Of a stretch of 64,000 nt of DNA, positions 1 to 11,500 are shown one piece after another. Made by a program: the position numbers and the translations under genes. Source of the DNA: Membranipora membranacea (lineage: Eukaryota > Bryozoa > Gymnolaemata > Cheilostomatida > Membraniporidae); the NCBI GenBank assembly GCA_914767715.1, contig OU612072.1:2418001-2482000 (forward strand), read 5' to 3'. Positions within the stretch are counted from its first letter, which is position 1. Each line of letters begins with the position of its first letter. The notes below the pieces were generated by a model. That model saw nothing but the letters and a program-made list of their open reading frames with translations. It was not told where the DNA came from and did no database searches.

Positions 1-216
1 AAGGTTAGGAGGCACTCTGTATGCACCCTTTCCAAAATGCTTACTGCATAGAACAGAGTTTGTGCTCGGTTTCCAATCTTTACGGGACACTGCTTCGATC
101 CATTTGTCACGGCGTTCCTGCTGAGGCGGAAAACGGTGGAAGGTGAGGCTTGCATCCTTAATTGGTGTGTTGCTACAGCCAAAAGCACAGCAGCAGTGTC
201 GACTACTTTTACTGGC
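1..216 (-). CDS. THAP-type zinc finger exon (partial gene)
   Basis: The minus strand is open for 72 codons from an AG acceptor at 218-217 to the window edge. The translation has the THAP (C2CH) layout: a C-x4-C pair (CAFGC), then a FHRFP motif, a Trp in KWIEAVSR, then C-x2-H in LCSKHF, followed by a Pro near the domain end (RVPPN). THAP domains bind DNA in a zinc-dependent way and occur in host transcription factors and in P-element-like transposases. Only the domain is visible here. The rest of the gene lies beyond position 1, and no convincing start exon is seen between 217 and 400. No stop or frameshift interrupts the domain, so it may be a live gene. Host gene and transposon origin cannot be told apart from this fragment. 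Confidence 0.75.
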
Positions 217-3009
217 CTGTAAAATTGAGAAACTCATAAACATCACATCAATCTTTCTCCTACTTTGCGAAAGTGAAAAAAGAGCATAATGTCGCGCCTG
301 TCATTGCCACCTTCACCTGACAGTATTGAAAAGTAGAGCATACCATACCATGGAACTGAAACAAATTAAAACACAAGTATAGTTATGAATCTTATCTTAC
401 CAATTGCGATGTTGATGCCATGTCAGGTGTGCAAGAAATCCACTGAGCAACTGGACAGTTTAGTCTCAATAGGGCAAAGCCCACCAATGAAGAGTATGCA
501 AAATTAAGCAAACCCAAAATCCTACAGCGATAACTTTCAAGATCATGCTACTTATGGGGACGTGTCACAAACCCCTTGAGCTACAATACAGATGGACACA
601 GCATGTGCAAGGTTGACCAAGGTTATAGCTATTTTTAGCTAGCCATGCTTTGAGTCATCAACTGATTGCAGCACACCCACATGGTAAGGCCTGTGTCTTT
701 CAGAACGCATAAACAAATATTTTCATGCAACAGTCAGTCATTGAGTCATGATATTTCCGACTTCTAATGGACGTAACTCACTCAATATTTGAGTCAGATA
801 CAAAATTCAAAGACTTACAACTGGCTTGATCCATCACATTTCACATAAAATTAACTTGCTTGCATAATTTCTCGATGAATCTGTGAGAAAAATGCTATTT
901 TTTTGCTGCAATGCTTAAATCATGTATCACCGTTTACAGATATTGCTGGCTTCTAATGGTCGTATCTCATTCAATATTTGAGCTAGAGAAAAAATTCAGA
1001 GACTATGACGTTGCTTGTTACATCACCCTCCAGATGAAATTAACTTGCAGGCATCAGTCTTCGATATCTCTACGAGAAAAATGACATTATAGCTAATAAT
1101 CAGTTATGCTCATATAGTAAAACCATTCATTGCAGCGCTCACTGTGCACAACACAGTAACGTTATGTCATTGGGGAATTCCGGTTATTATAGGCCTCACT
1201 TCAGCTGCACAGGTCACCTGTCTAGGTTTATTATTAGTAGGTCTATGATTGAAACCAATAGAGCCATTTACCCCCAGCACTTCCATCACTACTATTCAAA
1301 TGCAAAGGATACCTACAACACAATATCACAAATACTTTGTTGGATGAGCAGATCTAAGCACCACCACTCACCAATTTTCTTTGTGTTAGAATAATACGGG
1401 GCTGGACAGGAGCTGATATCATGCCCAGCCTCCCTTGATTTTTTACATTATTTCATTGATAGATATACAGCAAATAATGACTCACTGCACAAACTAATTA
1501 CGTCATGTCGTGTATTTAAGTGGGACAGTATTGAATGCTTATTGGCCTGTCTAGGGAGTATATTAAGTCTATGGGTAGAAACATGGACATTCATTTTGTA
1601 AATAATCATGTGTAATTATGTGAGACAACTTGCTACAGAAAGCCTAATGTGTAGTAATAATAATACAAGTATTAATATGAACTTTATTGAACTGATCAGT
1701 GCAGGGAAGCAAATTAGCTAATGTTTACTATGGTTTAAAAACAATGACTAAGAGACAAGGTAGTGAACAATGAAGAAAGGATAAAAAAACGGATGCTACA
1801 TGCCTATACACAAAAATGAAAAAATTATGTCATTGGTCAGGATTTTTAAGTAAAAATGTGAAGTTAAAAATATTCATGAAAAAGACTTTTACCTAGAAGC
1901 GATGTTCGGCTCGTTGGTCAGGCTTGCTTTTAGTGATATCTGCCGAGATAACAGGCGGATACAAATTTAGCGGATGGTATATATTGCTATGCAGCTTCTC
2001 AATAGATCTGAGGCATGTGATGTCAAGGTTGAGACAGAGCTTAAGAGCAGGATGCAAAGCTTAGTATTGGTAGAACAAAAGCCTTGTTAAATAGTAACAA
2101 GCTCTATGCCGAGTTATGGCACGTACCACGCCTCTTGATTTTACAATGACTTTTTCCACATGTGATGATAATTTCATGTGACTGTCGTACGTCACACCCA
2201 GTAATGTTACTATTACCTTATCCTCTATATCTGTGTTATTGAATTTGATAGGCGTTGTGCTTATGGTTTTCTGTGTATAAATATTTAGTGGCAGAATTAT
2301 TCAGTTATCAATTTATCCCAAAATCAATATCCATTTTATTCTCATAGCATATTTCATTGTTTCATCACAAACTATATTCCTATATTAAAAATAAAAAAAT
2401 AAAACGAGAACACTAGACATACAATTTTTATGAAAATGAAGGCAGTTTTTAGGCATTCCAACCCTATTTGGGAATAAAACTAACAATAAATTGGCCACAG
2501 GAGTCTTTGAGTAACAATAGAATTTGAAGGATATCCTATCATCTGATCCATTCTGTTTTTATATATTATATACTTTTATTGTCGATCATACAGTATTACC
2601 ATAACCGGATATGGTAATAAAAGTGTTAAGCTGGGCTGTTAGAAAATAACAAGCTAAAGTCCAAAGGTCATCCTTATTGCACATGCGCACTTTGAGTATC
2701 TGGACAATTGAAACACTAACCAAGAGGTAGGAGCACACAACTGCTCACAAAATCAGCTTTTTTCAGATCACAAGCAATTCTGTTAGTTGTCTTATTTCGT
2801 GTTGGAGATGCACAACTACTATTTAGAATGCACATTTGAACAGAACAAGGGGTTTTGAATTACAAATAAGGAGTTTTTGTATGTACATACATTTTTCTGT
2901 GCTCCATTGGCTGCCAAACAGAGATCAGAAGTGTATTATCCCTTTAAGCAGTAATACGAAAAATATAATAATAAATAATCTTATATATAGCATATACTAA
3001 TTTGAAGAC
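217..3009. other. Gene-poor stretch with a diverged 189-bp tandem duplication
   Basis: No gene is recognised. The segment about 725-900 is repeated in diverged form at about 914-1090, offset by 189 bp; both copies keep CTTCTAATGG, then CAATATTTGAG, then AAATTAACTTGC. A 76-codon open frame at 1164-1394 (plus) has no recognisable domain. Around 2570-2600 there is CTTTTATTGTC next to an AT-rich stretch, resembling the 3' end of the LINE at 3465 and possibly a leftover LINE tail. Confidence 0.5.
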
Positions 3010-3464
3010 CTTGCAGATTGATGAAAGTCGTCCATTGTTTGCCTGAGTGCAGTTATGCCGATAACTTAGTTTGTTGGACAAAACAGTACCACTTAACTTC
3101 CTAGTAATCTTGTAATGCTTGTGATTGGAGTGGGAGACACTTGATCTGGTAAGCAGAGCAATTGAGTGGAGAATATTCGTAAAAAAACACAGTTAGAGGG
3201 ATTATTGTCAATTTAAGATGTATTTTTATACGAATTGGAGATTGCCAGTCTATTCATTTCTGACACGTGTATATCACTCGCATTCCATGTGTGGAGTCTG
3301 ATTTAGATGATATTTATATTTGTGTGGGCAAGTTCCATGTCCGGGAGCACTTGATCTGGTATGTAGAGCAATAGAATGGAGAATATTTGTAAAAACACAC
3401 AGTAATAAAAGTGTAAAAAAAAAAAAGAGGGATTATTATCAATTCAAGATGTATTTTTATATAT
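3010..3464 (+). repeat. Dispersed repeat R1, left part, with internal tandem duplication
   Basis: This stretch matches, in reverse complement, the segment 49375-49740, and its right half matches 7656-7810. It is therefore one member of a dispersed repeat family, called R1 here. Within it about 207 bp is duplicated in tandem: the segment beginning CTTGATCTGGTA occurs at 3141 and again at 3348. The second unit is cut by the LINE insertion, with its remainder on the far side at 7656. No coding potential is seen. Confidence 0.65.
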
Positions 3465-3663
3465 ATATATATATACTTTTATTGTCAGCAACAATTCATT
3501 ATTTCAAATGTTTTTCATGATGGTAAATGGTAAAAAAGAAAAATGATACAAACAAAGATTCAACAAAAAATAAGACTATGCTAATAAACTGAAAAAATGT
3601 TGCATTAGCCTTTTCTTAAACATATTCAAAGTAAGAGTGCTTCTCAATGAAGACGGTAAAATA

Positions 3664-5826
3664 TTAAAGTTTGTTGCTATTTTGTGGTTTAAGTTGTCTA
3701 ATGGAGGTTTGAGTAAATGTGTATCTCTTCTTGGAAATCGGTGTGGTAACAAAAAAATCAGAGATGTATGGAGGTGATAAATTATTGAGAGCCTTAAATC
3801 CAGTAATGCAAGTAAAATAATTGCTCAGTATTGGAAGGGGTAAAATTTTAAGTGATGTACATAGGTCATTAGTAGGTGACAAATAAAAAGGTATATGTTG
3901 AACATTGGCCACAATTCTCACGGCTCTTTTTTGCTGAGTGAAAATTGGGTTTGTGATATTTGATGCACATAAGTTGTAATATATATGGATAGCATAAATG
4001 AGATAACAGTGAATAAATTGAAAATAAAATTGTTTAGCAGAATGTGTGGTCAAGTAGGGTCTGCATAGCTTAAGTAAGTTTGTATTTTTTGACACCTTAT
4101 CCAAAACAGTCTCACAATGACCATTCAATGAAAATGAGTCAGATATCTTAAAGCCAAGAAGTTCAGTTTGATGCCTTCGAAATATTTGGTTGTTGTAAAT
4201 TTTTAAATTTAATGATGAATCCTCCCCAAAAGAACTTAAAAAGTGTGATTTTTTATAATTTATTGCCATGTGATTATTTTTGCACCACTTGTTGATTGAA
4301 ACCAAATCTTGATTACAAATTTGAACTAACGTAGAGGGAACAGAATGGCTTGCTACAAAAACAGTGTCATCAGCATATGCATAAGAGTTTGAGGAGAGAG
4401 GTAGATTTAGTAGGTCATTTATATAATAATAAATAAAGTTGGTGCCAGTATTGAACCTTGCGGAACCCCAATATTGATGTCAAGTATTGATGACACTGCA
4501 CCATTATAATGAACATACTGAGACCTGTCCTGTAGAAAGGATGATAGCAACAAAAATGCCTTGTTCTCAAAACTAAAGTTCTGTAGTTTATTTTTTAATA
4601 TTTGGTGATCAACACAATCAAATGCCTTGCAGAAATCAATAAACAGAAAAATACTCTTCCTTTGTTTGAGTTTAAATAATTTTGTGAACGGCGTCGCTGC
4701 ATGAATGTGCAGTGCGAAAACCGGACTGTGATGAAGATATTAGATGGTTTTCATTTAAAAATATCTGAATATTAATATTTAAATGTTTTTCAAGTATCTT
4801 CGAAAGAGCGGCTAAAACTGATAAAGGTCTATAATTTCCTGGGTCATCTTTTGACCCGACTTAAAAATAGGGGTTACGCGAGCAATTTTCCAGACTTTTG
4901 GAAATACTCCTTCATCTAAAATTCTATTGAAAATATCTGTGAGCACTGGACCTATGTAGGGAAATGTTTTGTTTAACATCCGAACTGAAATCTGGTCAGG
5001 ACCAGTGCTTTTGCCTATGGGTATTGATTTTAGAAGCTTATGCAATGAGACTGTTGTAAATTTTGGAAATTGTTTCAAACCTTTGTGGTGGTAATCAAAG
5101 AAAAATCTTTTGTTAGCTTCGCAGCGATAGATGTAAAATGCTCGTTCAAATTACTGCTAGAAATATCAGCAGCATTGTCAATGTAAGTTTTAGTTTTGTT
5201 TCTGATATTTAGCGCATTCCAAAATGATTTGGTATTATGGCCTTTAGAGTTTTCAACCAGTTTTGTCATATACTTCTTCTTTTTTCTTTTTATAATGTTA
5301 GTGACTAAGTTTCTTTCAGTTTTATAAAAATCCCATAACTTTTGAGATTTATACTGGTCTCTTAGTCTCATATGATCACGCACTTCATCATCAATCCACA
5401 TAGGAAGGACCTCAGATTTGACATAGCGAGTCCTCCGTTTTATAAGTTTTGATGTTAAATTTAAGAAAGTTTCATTGAAATTCTCTATGACATGGTTAAT
5501 GTTGCATAGAGATTGGTGCCAGTCAACATTGCTGAAATATTTGTGTATATTTTCATCGGTAAATTTGTTATAATTGTTGAAATTTATCTTAATTCTTTTC
5601 TCTGATTTTACAACACCCTTGTTTCGTATTGCAATAACCAAAAAATGATCACTTAAGAGTATTTCAGAACTAAGCTAGAACGAACATTGGCTGGTTGGTT
5701 GGTGTATATGTGATCAATGATAGATTCAGAGTTTTCTGCAATTCTTGTAAAATCCTTTATTAGTTGTGTAAGTCCAAGTGGATTTATGACATTTCTAAAC
5801 CACCTGACCAATGTGCTGTTATGACT
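3664..5826 (-). pseudogene. LINE-1 ORF2: endonuclease remnant and reverse transcriptase, broken
   Basis: The first part (about 5826-5630) is the end of an EEP endonuclease: an IDHIYTN motif, then, one frameshift later, SDHFLV, the family's SDH active-site block. The frame 5641-5075 continues into the linker before the RT. The frame 5078-4812 holds RT blocks with GPDQISVRML and VTPIFKSG. Further decayed RT lies between 4812 and 4305, including GVPQGS near 4460 and the catalytic YADD at 4377-4366, which is intact. The frame 4305-3664 is the C-terminal domain (LLGFKIS, then the QQKRAVRIVANV block). At least three frame breaks separate these pieces. ORF2 would nick target DNA and copy the element RNA; this copy cannot make a complete protein. 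Confidence 0.85.
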
Positions 5827-7580
5827 GAGGTCACTAGACCATAATGTTTACAGATCTCTTGTCGAGTAATATCTTGGTTGTAATTTAAATGGAAAGCTGA
5901 GTCTTTCTCAATATTAACGATAATGTTTCTTTCAGTTGCAAATGGTTCTCTATGCGTTGGCTGTGGATGGTCTGAGCTGTGTTGGTCCTTACTGGATGAT
6001 TTGAGTTTTGACTTTCTGCTGTGAAGAGTATTATTGTTTGGTGATCCACTATGGTGTGGTGAATGGGAAGGCCGGCCGTGGGATTGGAAGGATAGTGGTC
6101 GGGATAAAGGGTTTGCCTGGTTTTGTTGAGTGGAAGTGTGTGGTTTTGTAATGGAGGGGGAAATATGAGCACCAGTGTCGTGACTTTGTGTTTTTCCAGC
6201 AACCTCTGCATATGTTCCACATTTCTGGTTGATGGAAGATTCCAGTTGTTGTTTTACACAGAACAGTTGACGGTTAAGTTTCTGCTCCATAGCTTCTGAG
6301 AAATGGCTCAGGTGAGCAGGTAATGTGTCATTGGTTAATGGTCCGATGTTTCTGCTCTCCTGCATTTGTTGGATGATCTTGGCCTGGTTATTGACAACCT
6401 CTTCCAGTTCTTGAATTCTTGAATGCTGTGACTTGTTCAAAGCCTTGCACATATCTAGACTGCAGTCTGGAATTTTGGTAGGTGGTGAAGAAATTGGTGG
6501 GTAAGAACTTAAGTCAGAGATTGGTGGAGGGATCGATTTATTGAGAGGAGACCTTGATCTTGATCTTGAGTTTTCTCTTGAGTTTTCTCTTGATTTCTTT
6601 GGTGGAGTGAGTTGGTCATGTATTCCTGTCTCAGCTTGTCTCCTGTTAAAGGTTGCAGATTTAAGCTGTTGGTTGATGGGAGAGGAATTTGTTATAGCGG
6701 TTCGAACATGAGTGATATCTATGTCAGTCTGGATAATAGGAGATGAGGGGTTGGGGATGGGTGATATAGGACTGGCGGTATTGTTGATTGGGCTCTGGTT
6801 TTTGACTGGGCTCTGTTGGGAAGGGATGGTGGGATGGGAAAGCAAACCCTTTGATGACTCACTTTCAATGTTTGATGAAGTTGATGGGACAGGGTGAGTT
6901 GGGAGCGATGGCTCAGTAGCTTCATCTTTGCTATGTGTGAAAGATTGACTATTGATTGATGTATCCATATTACTTTCGTCTGAGAAGCTATCTCTTTCAT
7001 AGTTTGTTACACTAGCCAGAGCTGTGTGGCAGATTGATGGATAATCCTGGTTGGCAGCATCAACAACGTGATGAGGCATCTTAGACATTAGTTTCTCGTA
7101 GTGAGCCATGAAATAGTTAATATCTGAATTTCCGTTCACCAAAATAGTGGATGTCGTATTATAAAAGTTGATAGTATAAACCTTTTTTTCCTTTATTTTT
7201 AGCTTTTTCGAAACACTTATACATGCTCCACTTTTATCAACAGTTAACTTAGAACACACACCTTCAATGTCTTTAGTTTTGAGAAAGTTTGCTAGTGAAG
7301 TTTTGATCCACTCGAATGCAGCGGTGTTACATACAATCACTATCTGCGGGTTTTTGGTAGTGCCCTTAACTTCTATAGTTGATGTTTGGTTAAAGGTACT
7401 ATCCAGCTTCTTCTGAATGGCATTTATCTTGTCCAGATAATACGGCACTTGGTTGACATGTTCCTCAGTTGATTTAGGCTTCATTGTGAAAACCAGTGTA
7501 GGTTCAGAGGAAGATGAAGTACTATCCGAGTCTAAGTCACTGCTATTCTTTTTCCGCGCTCGATGAAAATGTTTTATCAT
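5784..7580 (-). CDS. LINE-1 ORF1-like protein, 598 codons
   Basis: One long frame of 598 codons starting with MIKHFHRARKK. The N-terminal half (residues about 30-190) looks globular. The middle (about 200-390) is low-complexity, rich in Ser, Pro, Asn and His, with an Arg/Ser repeat (SRENSRENSRSRSRSP). A predicted coiled coil lies near residues 390-420 (RIQELEEVVNNQAKIIQQM), as in many LINE ORF1 proteins that form trimers and bind RNA. I see no CCHC knuckle. The last residues run into sequence that, in another frame, belongs to the endonuclease, so the natural C-terminus was removed by the internal deletion and the stop at 5784 is accidental. Naming it ORF1 rests on position and coiled coil, not on a recognised domain. 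Confidence 0.7.
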   Translation of the reverse strand: MIKHFHRARKKNSSDLDSDSTSSSSEPTLVFTMKPKSTEEHVNQVPYYLDKINAIQKKLDSTFNQTSTIEVKGTTKNPQIVIVCNTAAFEWIKTSLANFLKTKDIEGVCSKLTVDKSGACISVSKKLKIKEKKVYTINFYNTTSTILVNGNSDINYFMAHYEKLMSKMPHHVVDAANQDYPSICHTALASVTNYERDSFSDESNMDTSINSQSFTHSKDEATEPSLPTHPVPSTSSNIESESSKGLLSHPTIPSQQSPVKNQSPINNTASPISPIPNPSSPIIQTDIDITHVRTAITNSSPINQQLKSATFNRRQAETGIHDQLTPPKKSRENSRENSRSRSRSPLNKSIPPPISDLSSYPPISSPPTKIPDCSLDMCKALNKSQHSRIQELEEVVNNQAKIIQQMQESRNIGPLTNDTLPAHLSHFSEAMEQKLNRQLFCVKQQLESSINQKCGTYAEVAGKTQSHDTGAHISPSITKPHTSTQQNQANPLSRPLSFQSHGRPSHSPHHSGSPNNNTLHSRKSKLKSSSKDQHSSDHPQPTHREPFATERNIIVNIEKDSAFHLNYNQDITRQEICKHYGLVTSVITAHWSGGLEMS

Positions 7581-7655
7581 TTGTTAAATATTACTAGTAT
7601 AGGTTTTACTAAAAACAGTGTCAGAGCAGTTTTTTATTGCTGCTTGCCTAGGGTT

Positions 7656-7810
7656 ATACGACTTGAAGTTTGCCAGTCAATTCATTTCTGACACGTGTAT
7701 ATCACTCGCATCCCATGTGTGGAGTCTGATTTATATGTTATTTATATTTTTGTGAGTAAGTTCCATGTCAATGAGCACTAGAAGGTGCCGTGTATGTCTG
7801 TATCTTTGTA
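7656..7810 (+). repeat. Dispersed repeat R1, right part, beyond the LINE
   Basis: It continues the R1 unit cut at 3464. TTTGCCAGTCAATTCATTTC through GAGCACTAGAAGGTG matches both the complete R1 unit at 3239-3350 and the reverse complement of the copy at 49375-49740. With the left part it brackets the LINE insertion. Confidence 0.65.
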
Positions 7811-7865
7811 CTCTGAGTAGTGCTAGCAGGGCTTAGTAATCGGCGCCATCAACCTTTACTTTTTT

Positions 7866-8040
7866 GGAGATTGTGAGATGGTCAAAAAAGTAGGGACGCT
7901 TGCTATTCACTGCTAGGGGATTAGTGCCACAGGAGTTGTAGGTTCGAGTCCCACAGGGGGAGCTTTCAAAGGTTGATTATTCCGGCCCCGCACCCTCGGA
8001 TGACCACCCCTACTGTCTTTAATAATAAAGGTGTGACTTG
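7866..8040 (+). repeat. tRNA-derived SINE-like sequence
   Basis: A B-box-like GGTTCGAGTCC lies at 7941-7951, followed by CACAGGGGG as in a tRNA T-arm, and the segment ends near AATAATAAAGG. The A-box side is decayed and a cloverleaf is not convincing, so this is read as a tRNA-derived short interspersed element, not a working tRNA gene. It lies just upstream of Ig-receptor copy A. Confidence 0.4.
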
Positions 8041-8507
8041 ATTGGAAAATGTGCGTTTATGAAGGCTTGAAAGTACACGTCATCTATGGCAAAATGTGGC
8101 AGTTGCTCAAATAGCCAACAGAGAACATTATGATTTCTGATAATCGTTTTATCTTGAAATAATTTTCACACATCCTGAAGCCAGATAACAAAAAGGGGAA
8201 AAATCACATCTTGGCAGCAAAATGGTTGTGAGTTTGGGACCCACTCGGCTCGAAGTGTTTTTCCACTTTACATCAGAGCCCTTCTATGACACACGTTTAC
8301 TGGTCGGGAATGTCTTGTTCAAACTTTTTATAATATCATGTAGCATCAAACCTGTTGGATTTGATTTATATGATATGATATTCTGCATTCTTTTATCAAT
8401 TGCGAAAGTAAGTTTTAGTATATCTTTGTCGCAGGGTGGTCAGAATTATATTTTAGATTTTCTACTCTTTATTTTAGATTTGAGCGAGATGTATTTTTCT
8501 TTTTCAG

Positions 8508-11500
8508 TGTCTTGGATAGCGTAGAAGTTATGGCCAATCGGCGAGTCAATTGGAATTTGTCGGTGATATTGAGGCTGCTTACTGTGATAACTACTGCTCA
8601 ATGTGTGCAAACAAAAGGTCTGTGTTTAATGATGGTACTTCTATATGTTTGTTTTGTATTGTCTCAAGAAGAGAAATAAAAATGTATGTTGGTGCTCTCT
8701 AAAACTAATATCTAGAAAAGCTCAGCTCGAATGTAGTGTAAAATGATAATATAGAGTAAAATGGAATATAGTAATTGCTCTTTAAATCTATTTACGAAAA
8801 ACTGTGTTAAGATATCTCATGGAGTGGGCCCTATAACTGCCAGTCAATTTGCAATGCATTGGTTATAAGTCTTTTATTGTTTATTTTACTTCTATAATGT
8901 ACCACAAACCCTTTATAGCAGATAACTGACTGACGTGTCACGTACACCCCCTGAGGGTGATATATGCCCTACTTCTACTACAGACATCAAAGATTGTAAA
9001 AAAAATGTCATATTATTGACCCATCACCACCAACAATCGAACACTATACATCAAAAATTTAACATGTTATAATTATTATACAAAATTAACATGTTACAAA
9101 TTATTAATTTTTAACTTTTAATTATTGATTGATATTCATTGGTTATTTATTACTAGGTCTTAATCATTAATTTTGGTCTTTTTTGTAGGGACAGTTGTTT
9201 TTAATTCAAGTACTACTACAGGTGACAGCTATTACATAGGCCAACCTCTCACAGTAACCTGTCAACATTCTGCTATCCAACCTAATGGAACTGTATCGTT
9301 TGGTGTTGTGCTTAAGGAAGATGGATCTATTTATGTCCTTTGTAAGCGGTTATTTACAAATTTGGACCATTGGATAGTGGATGCCGCTACCAAATTGCTG
9401 ATGATTGGTATTAAGTTCCAAACTGATTGTGATGTTACACCTCTAAACACTACTACCATCACATTTACTATAAACGAGGAGTTGGCCCCATACAGATTGA
9501 AGTGTGTAGATGTTTTTGGAGGCTTTCTCTCCAACTCGTCGCTCCTCATTGGGGCTGAAAATGTAAAAGGTGCTTTAAAGTATTATATTATATAAATCAG
9601 CATAGTACCAGTCAATAATATAATATGCCATACCATATCCATATCGATTTCGATATACAGTGCAGTTCACTTAATTCAAACGTCTGGGGACATTTTGTTC
9701 TAATTAAGCGGAGTTTGAATAAAGTGACATGAGAATGCATTGAGATCTGGCTGAAGGGACCAAATTTCCTTGTATGAATTGTATGAATTAACAGGAGTTT
9801 TGAATTATAAAGGTTGAATTAACCAGGTTACACTGTAGTTTTAATGACAACATTGTCATCACCATCTTCTTTGAATCTTGTCTAGAGAAGTTTACAATGA
9901 CCTATATACAATGTATACATCCTCCTAATTTATCTTCTTCTTGTTACAGAACCACCACAGAACCTTGTGATGAGCTTCAGTCCTGAATCAGTCATTGAGA
10001 ACCAGACACTCACAGTCACCTGTTCTTCATCATCTTCACAGAGCTCATATATATACCGTATGGATTGAATATAATTCTATCGATCATGTAACGTTGTTTG
10101 CATGGTAGCTGTGAAGGATTTTTGCCACTCTGGCTACACTCATTGTTCCCAAATGTGTCCTATAAAACAAATTGGCCCTTAGTTGTTCAGATACGATAAC
10201 GACGCACTTTGCTTCATGAATAATTTCCAAATTTGAATTCTGAGCCCAAGAAAGTCTCAAGTTTTGAATTAACTTTGTAGCAGAATATTGGTGGATCATA
10301 ATTTTGTGTCATAAGACCATCTTCCATGTACTGGCGCTCCTTCAGGTTGATTTACATTCTAATGCTTAGAGAAATTACTTTTGCCCAACATACAACTTTT
10401 CCAGGCGAGTATTACCATTTCATACCATTGATAATAAGAGAGACCATATGGCCAGAAATACTATCAGGAGAATATCTTTGTTCAATTATTGAAATACGCA
10501 AGAATGAACAAACCAGGTTTGGCTGGATGGATTAAGTATATAATAATTATATACTTATATACTTAATAAATTCAATATCGCCAACCAACAAATTATTTGT
10601 TGGTTGGTGATATTGAATTTATTGACAACAAAGGATCAGATTCTACCTTGTCCAGTAGAAAACCGCTAGGCGCCAGAAGAGATATAAAACAAAAACAAAA
10701 TCATGAATTAACCTGTAGTGACAATATGCTGGTCATCAGATCGTGCTTTGTTAATGAAGATAATTCTATTTGTTATTACAGAAGTAGTAAGGGGAAACAT
10801 GGTCACAAGAATCCTTAAAGGAAAATATACTACCTCTGTAAGAGACAGGGGTGGTTTCAGTGTTATATGTACAGATATTGCTAATGAAGCATGGAGAGTT
10901 ATATCTGCTGCAGATGTAGAAGTTACAACTGAGATGTTCCCAAGATGTAATTACTTATCTACCAGTTCATGCTGCAAAAGTATTATGTTTTCATTTCATC
11001 TCAGTTTTGTCGCAACTTTCAAGACGTATATTATCAACTCTAATTAATTAATTGAAGACATAACAAGAAACTGGAGACTTGCTGACTACCGTGAGCTGGA
11101 GATGATCCCTACCAATCCATCAGCTATATTATGTGATATTGAAGGTCATCCAACACCAACATACAGCTGGTCATCAAATGTGTCTAATTTTGAAGCTGGA
11201 ATTATTAATGTCAACCAATTCTAGAAAGATTGGTAATGTGGAGAAAATTACATGTACAGCATCAGTAGATAGAGCTAGTAAGTTTTGTGTACTCAGTGGA
11301 TTTCAAACTATAATTGGTGACAAAGTTTTTCACGTTTCCTTTTGCATCTGAGCAATGATTTGAAGTTAGTATAAGTTAGTTTTCATGAACGTGAATTATT
11401 TGTGAATTCTGTCATATCATCATGAGGATTTGACTTAATGACTGATTGTCAAATTCACACACAATAACAGGATTACACACTTGTGGCATTTAATCAGACC

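Larger units (their letters stand above)
3465..7655 (-). mobile_element. Non-LTR retrotransposon (LINE-1 copy), Jockey-superfamily type, internally deleted
   Basis: A LINE reading right to left: 5' leader about 7655-7581, ORF1 at 7580-5784, the end of an apurinic endonuclease domain, reverse transcriptase (RT), C-terminal domain, and a 3' end with AATAAAAG followed by an AT-repeat tail near 3465-3485. The endonuclease has lost all but its last part, and ORF2 carries frameshifts, so the copy is dead. It sits inside an R1 repeat. R1 sequence ending GATGTATTTTTATA lies on the left and resumes at TTATACGACTTG on the right, suggesting a short target duplication (ATAC) at an AT-rich site. A second copy of the family lies at 20735-22690. 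Clade placement (CR1/L2-like) is inferred from the RT blocks only. Confidence 0.85.

Noticed and set aside
8222-8524. 100-codon frame just before receptor copy A
   Set aside because: It overlaps the 5' UTR intron and acceptor that are conserved in B and C; hydrophobic composition comes from T-rich DNA.
10931-10934. Loss of a GT donor (GAG|AT) in copy A as an inactivating change
   Set aside because: The same site in B and C gives the wrong phase for the next exon, so it may never have been the donor.
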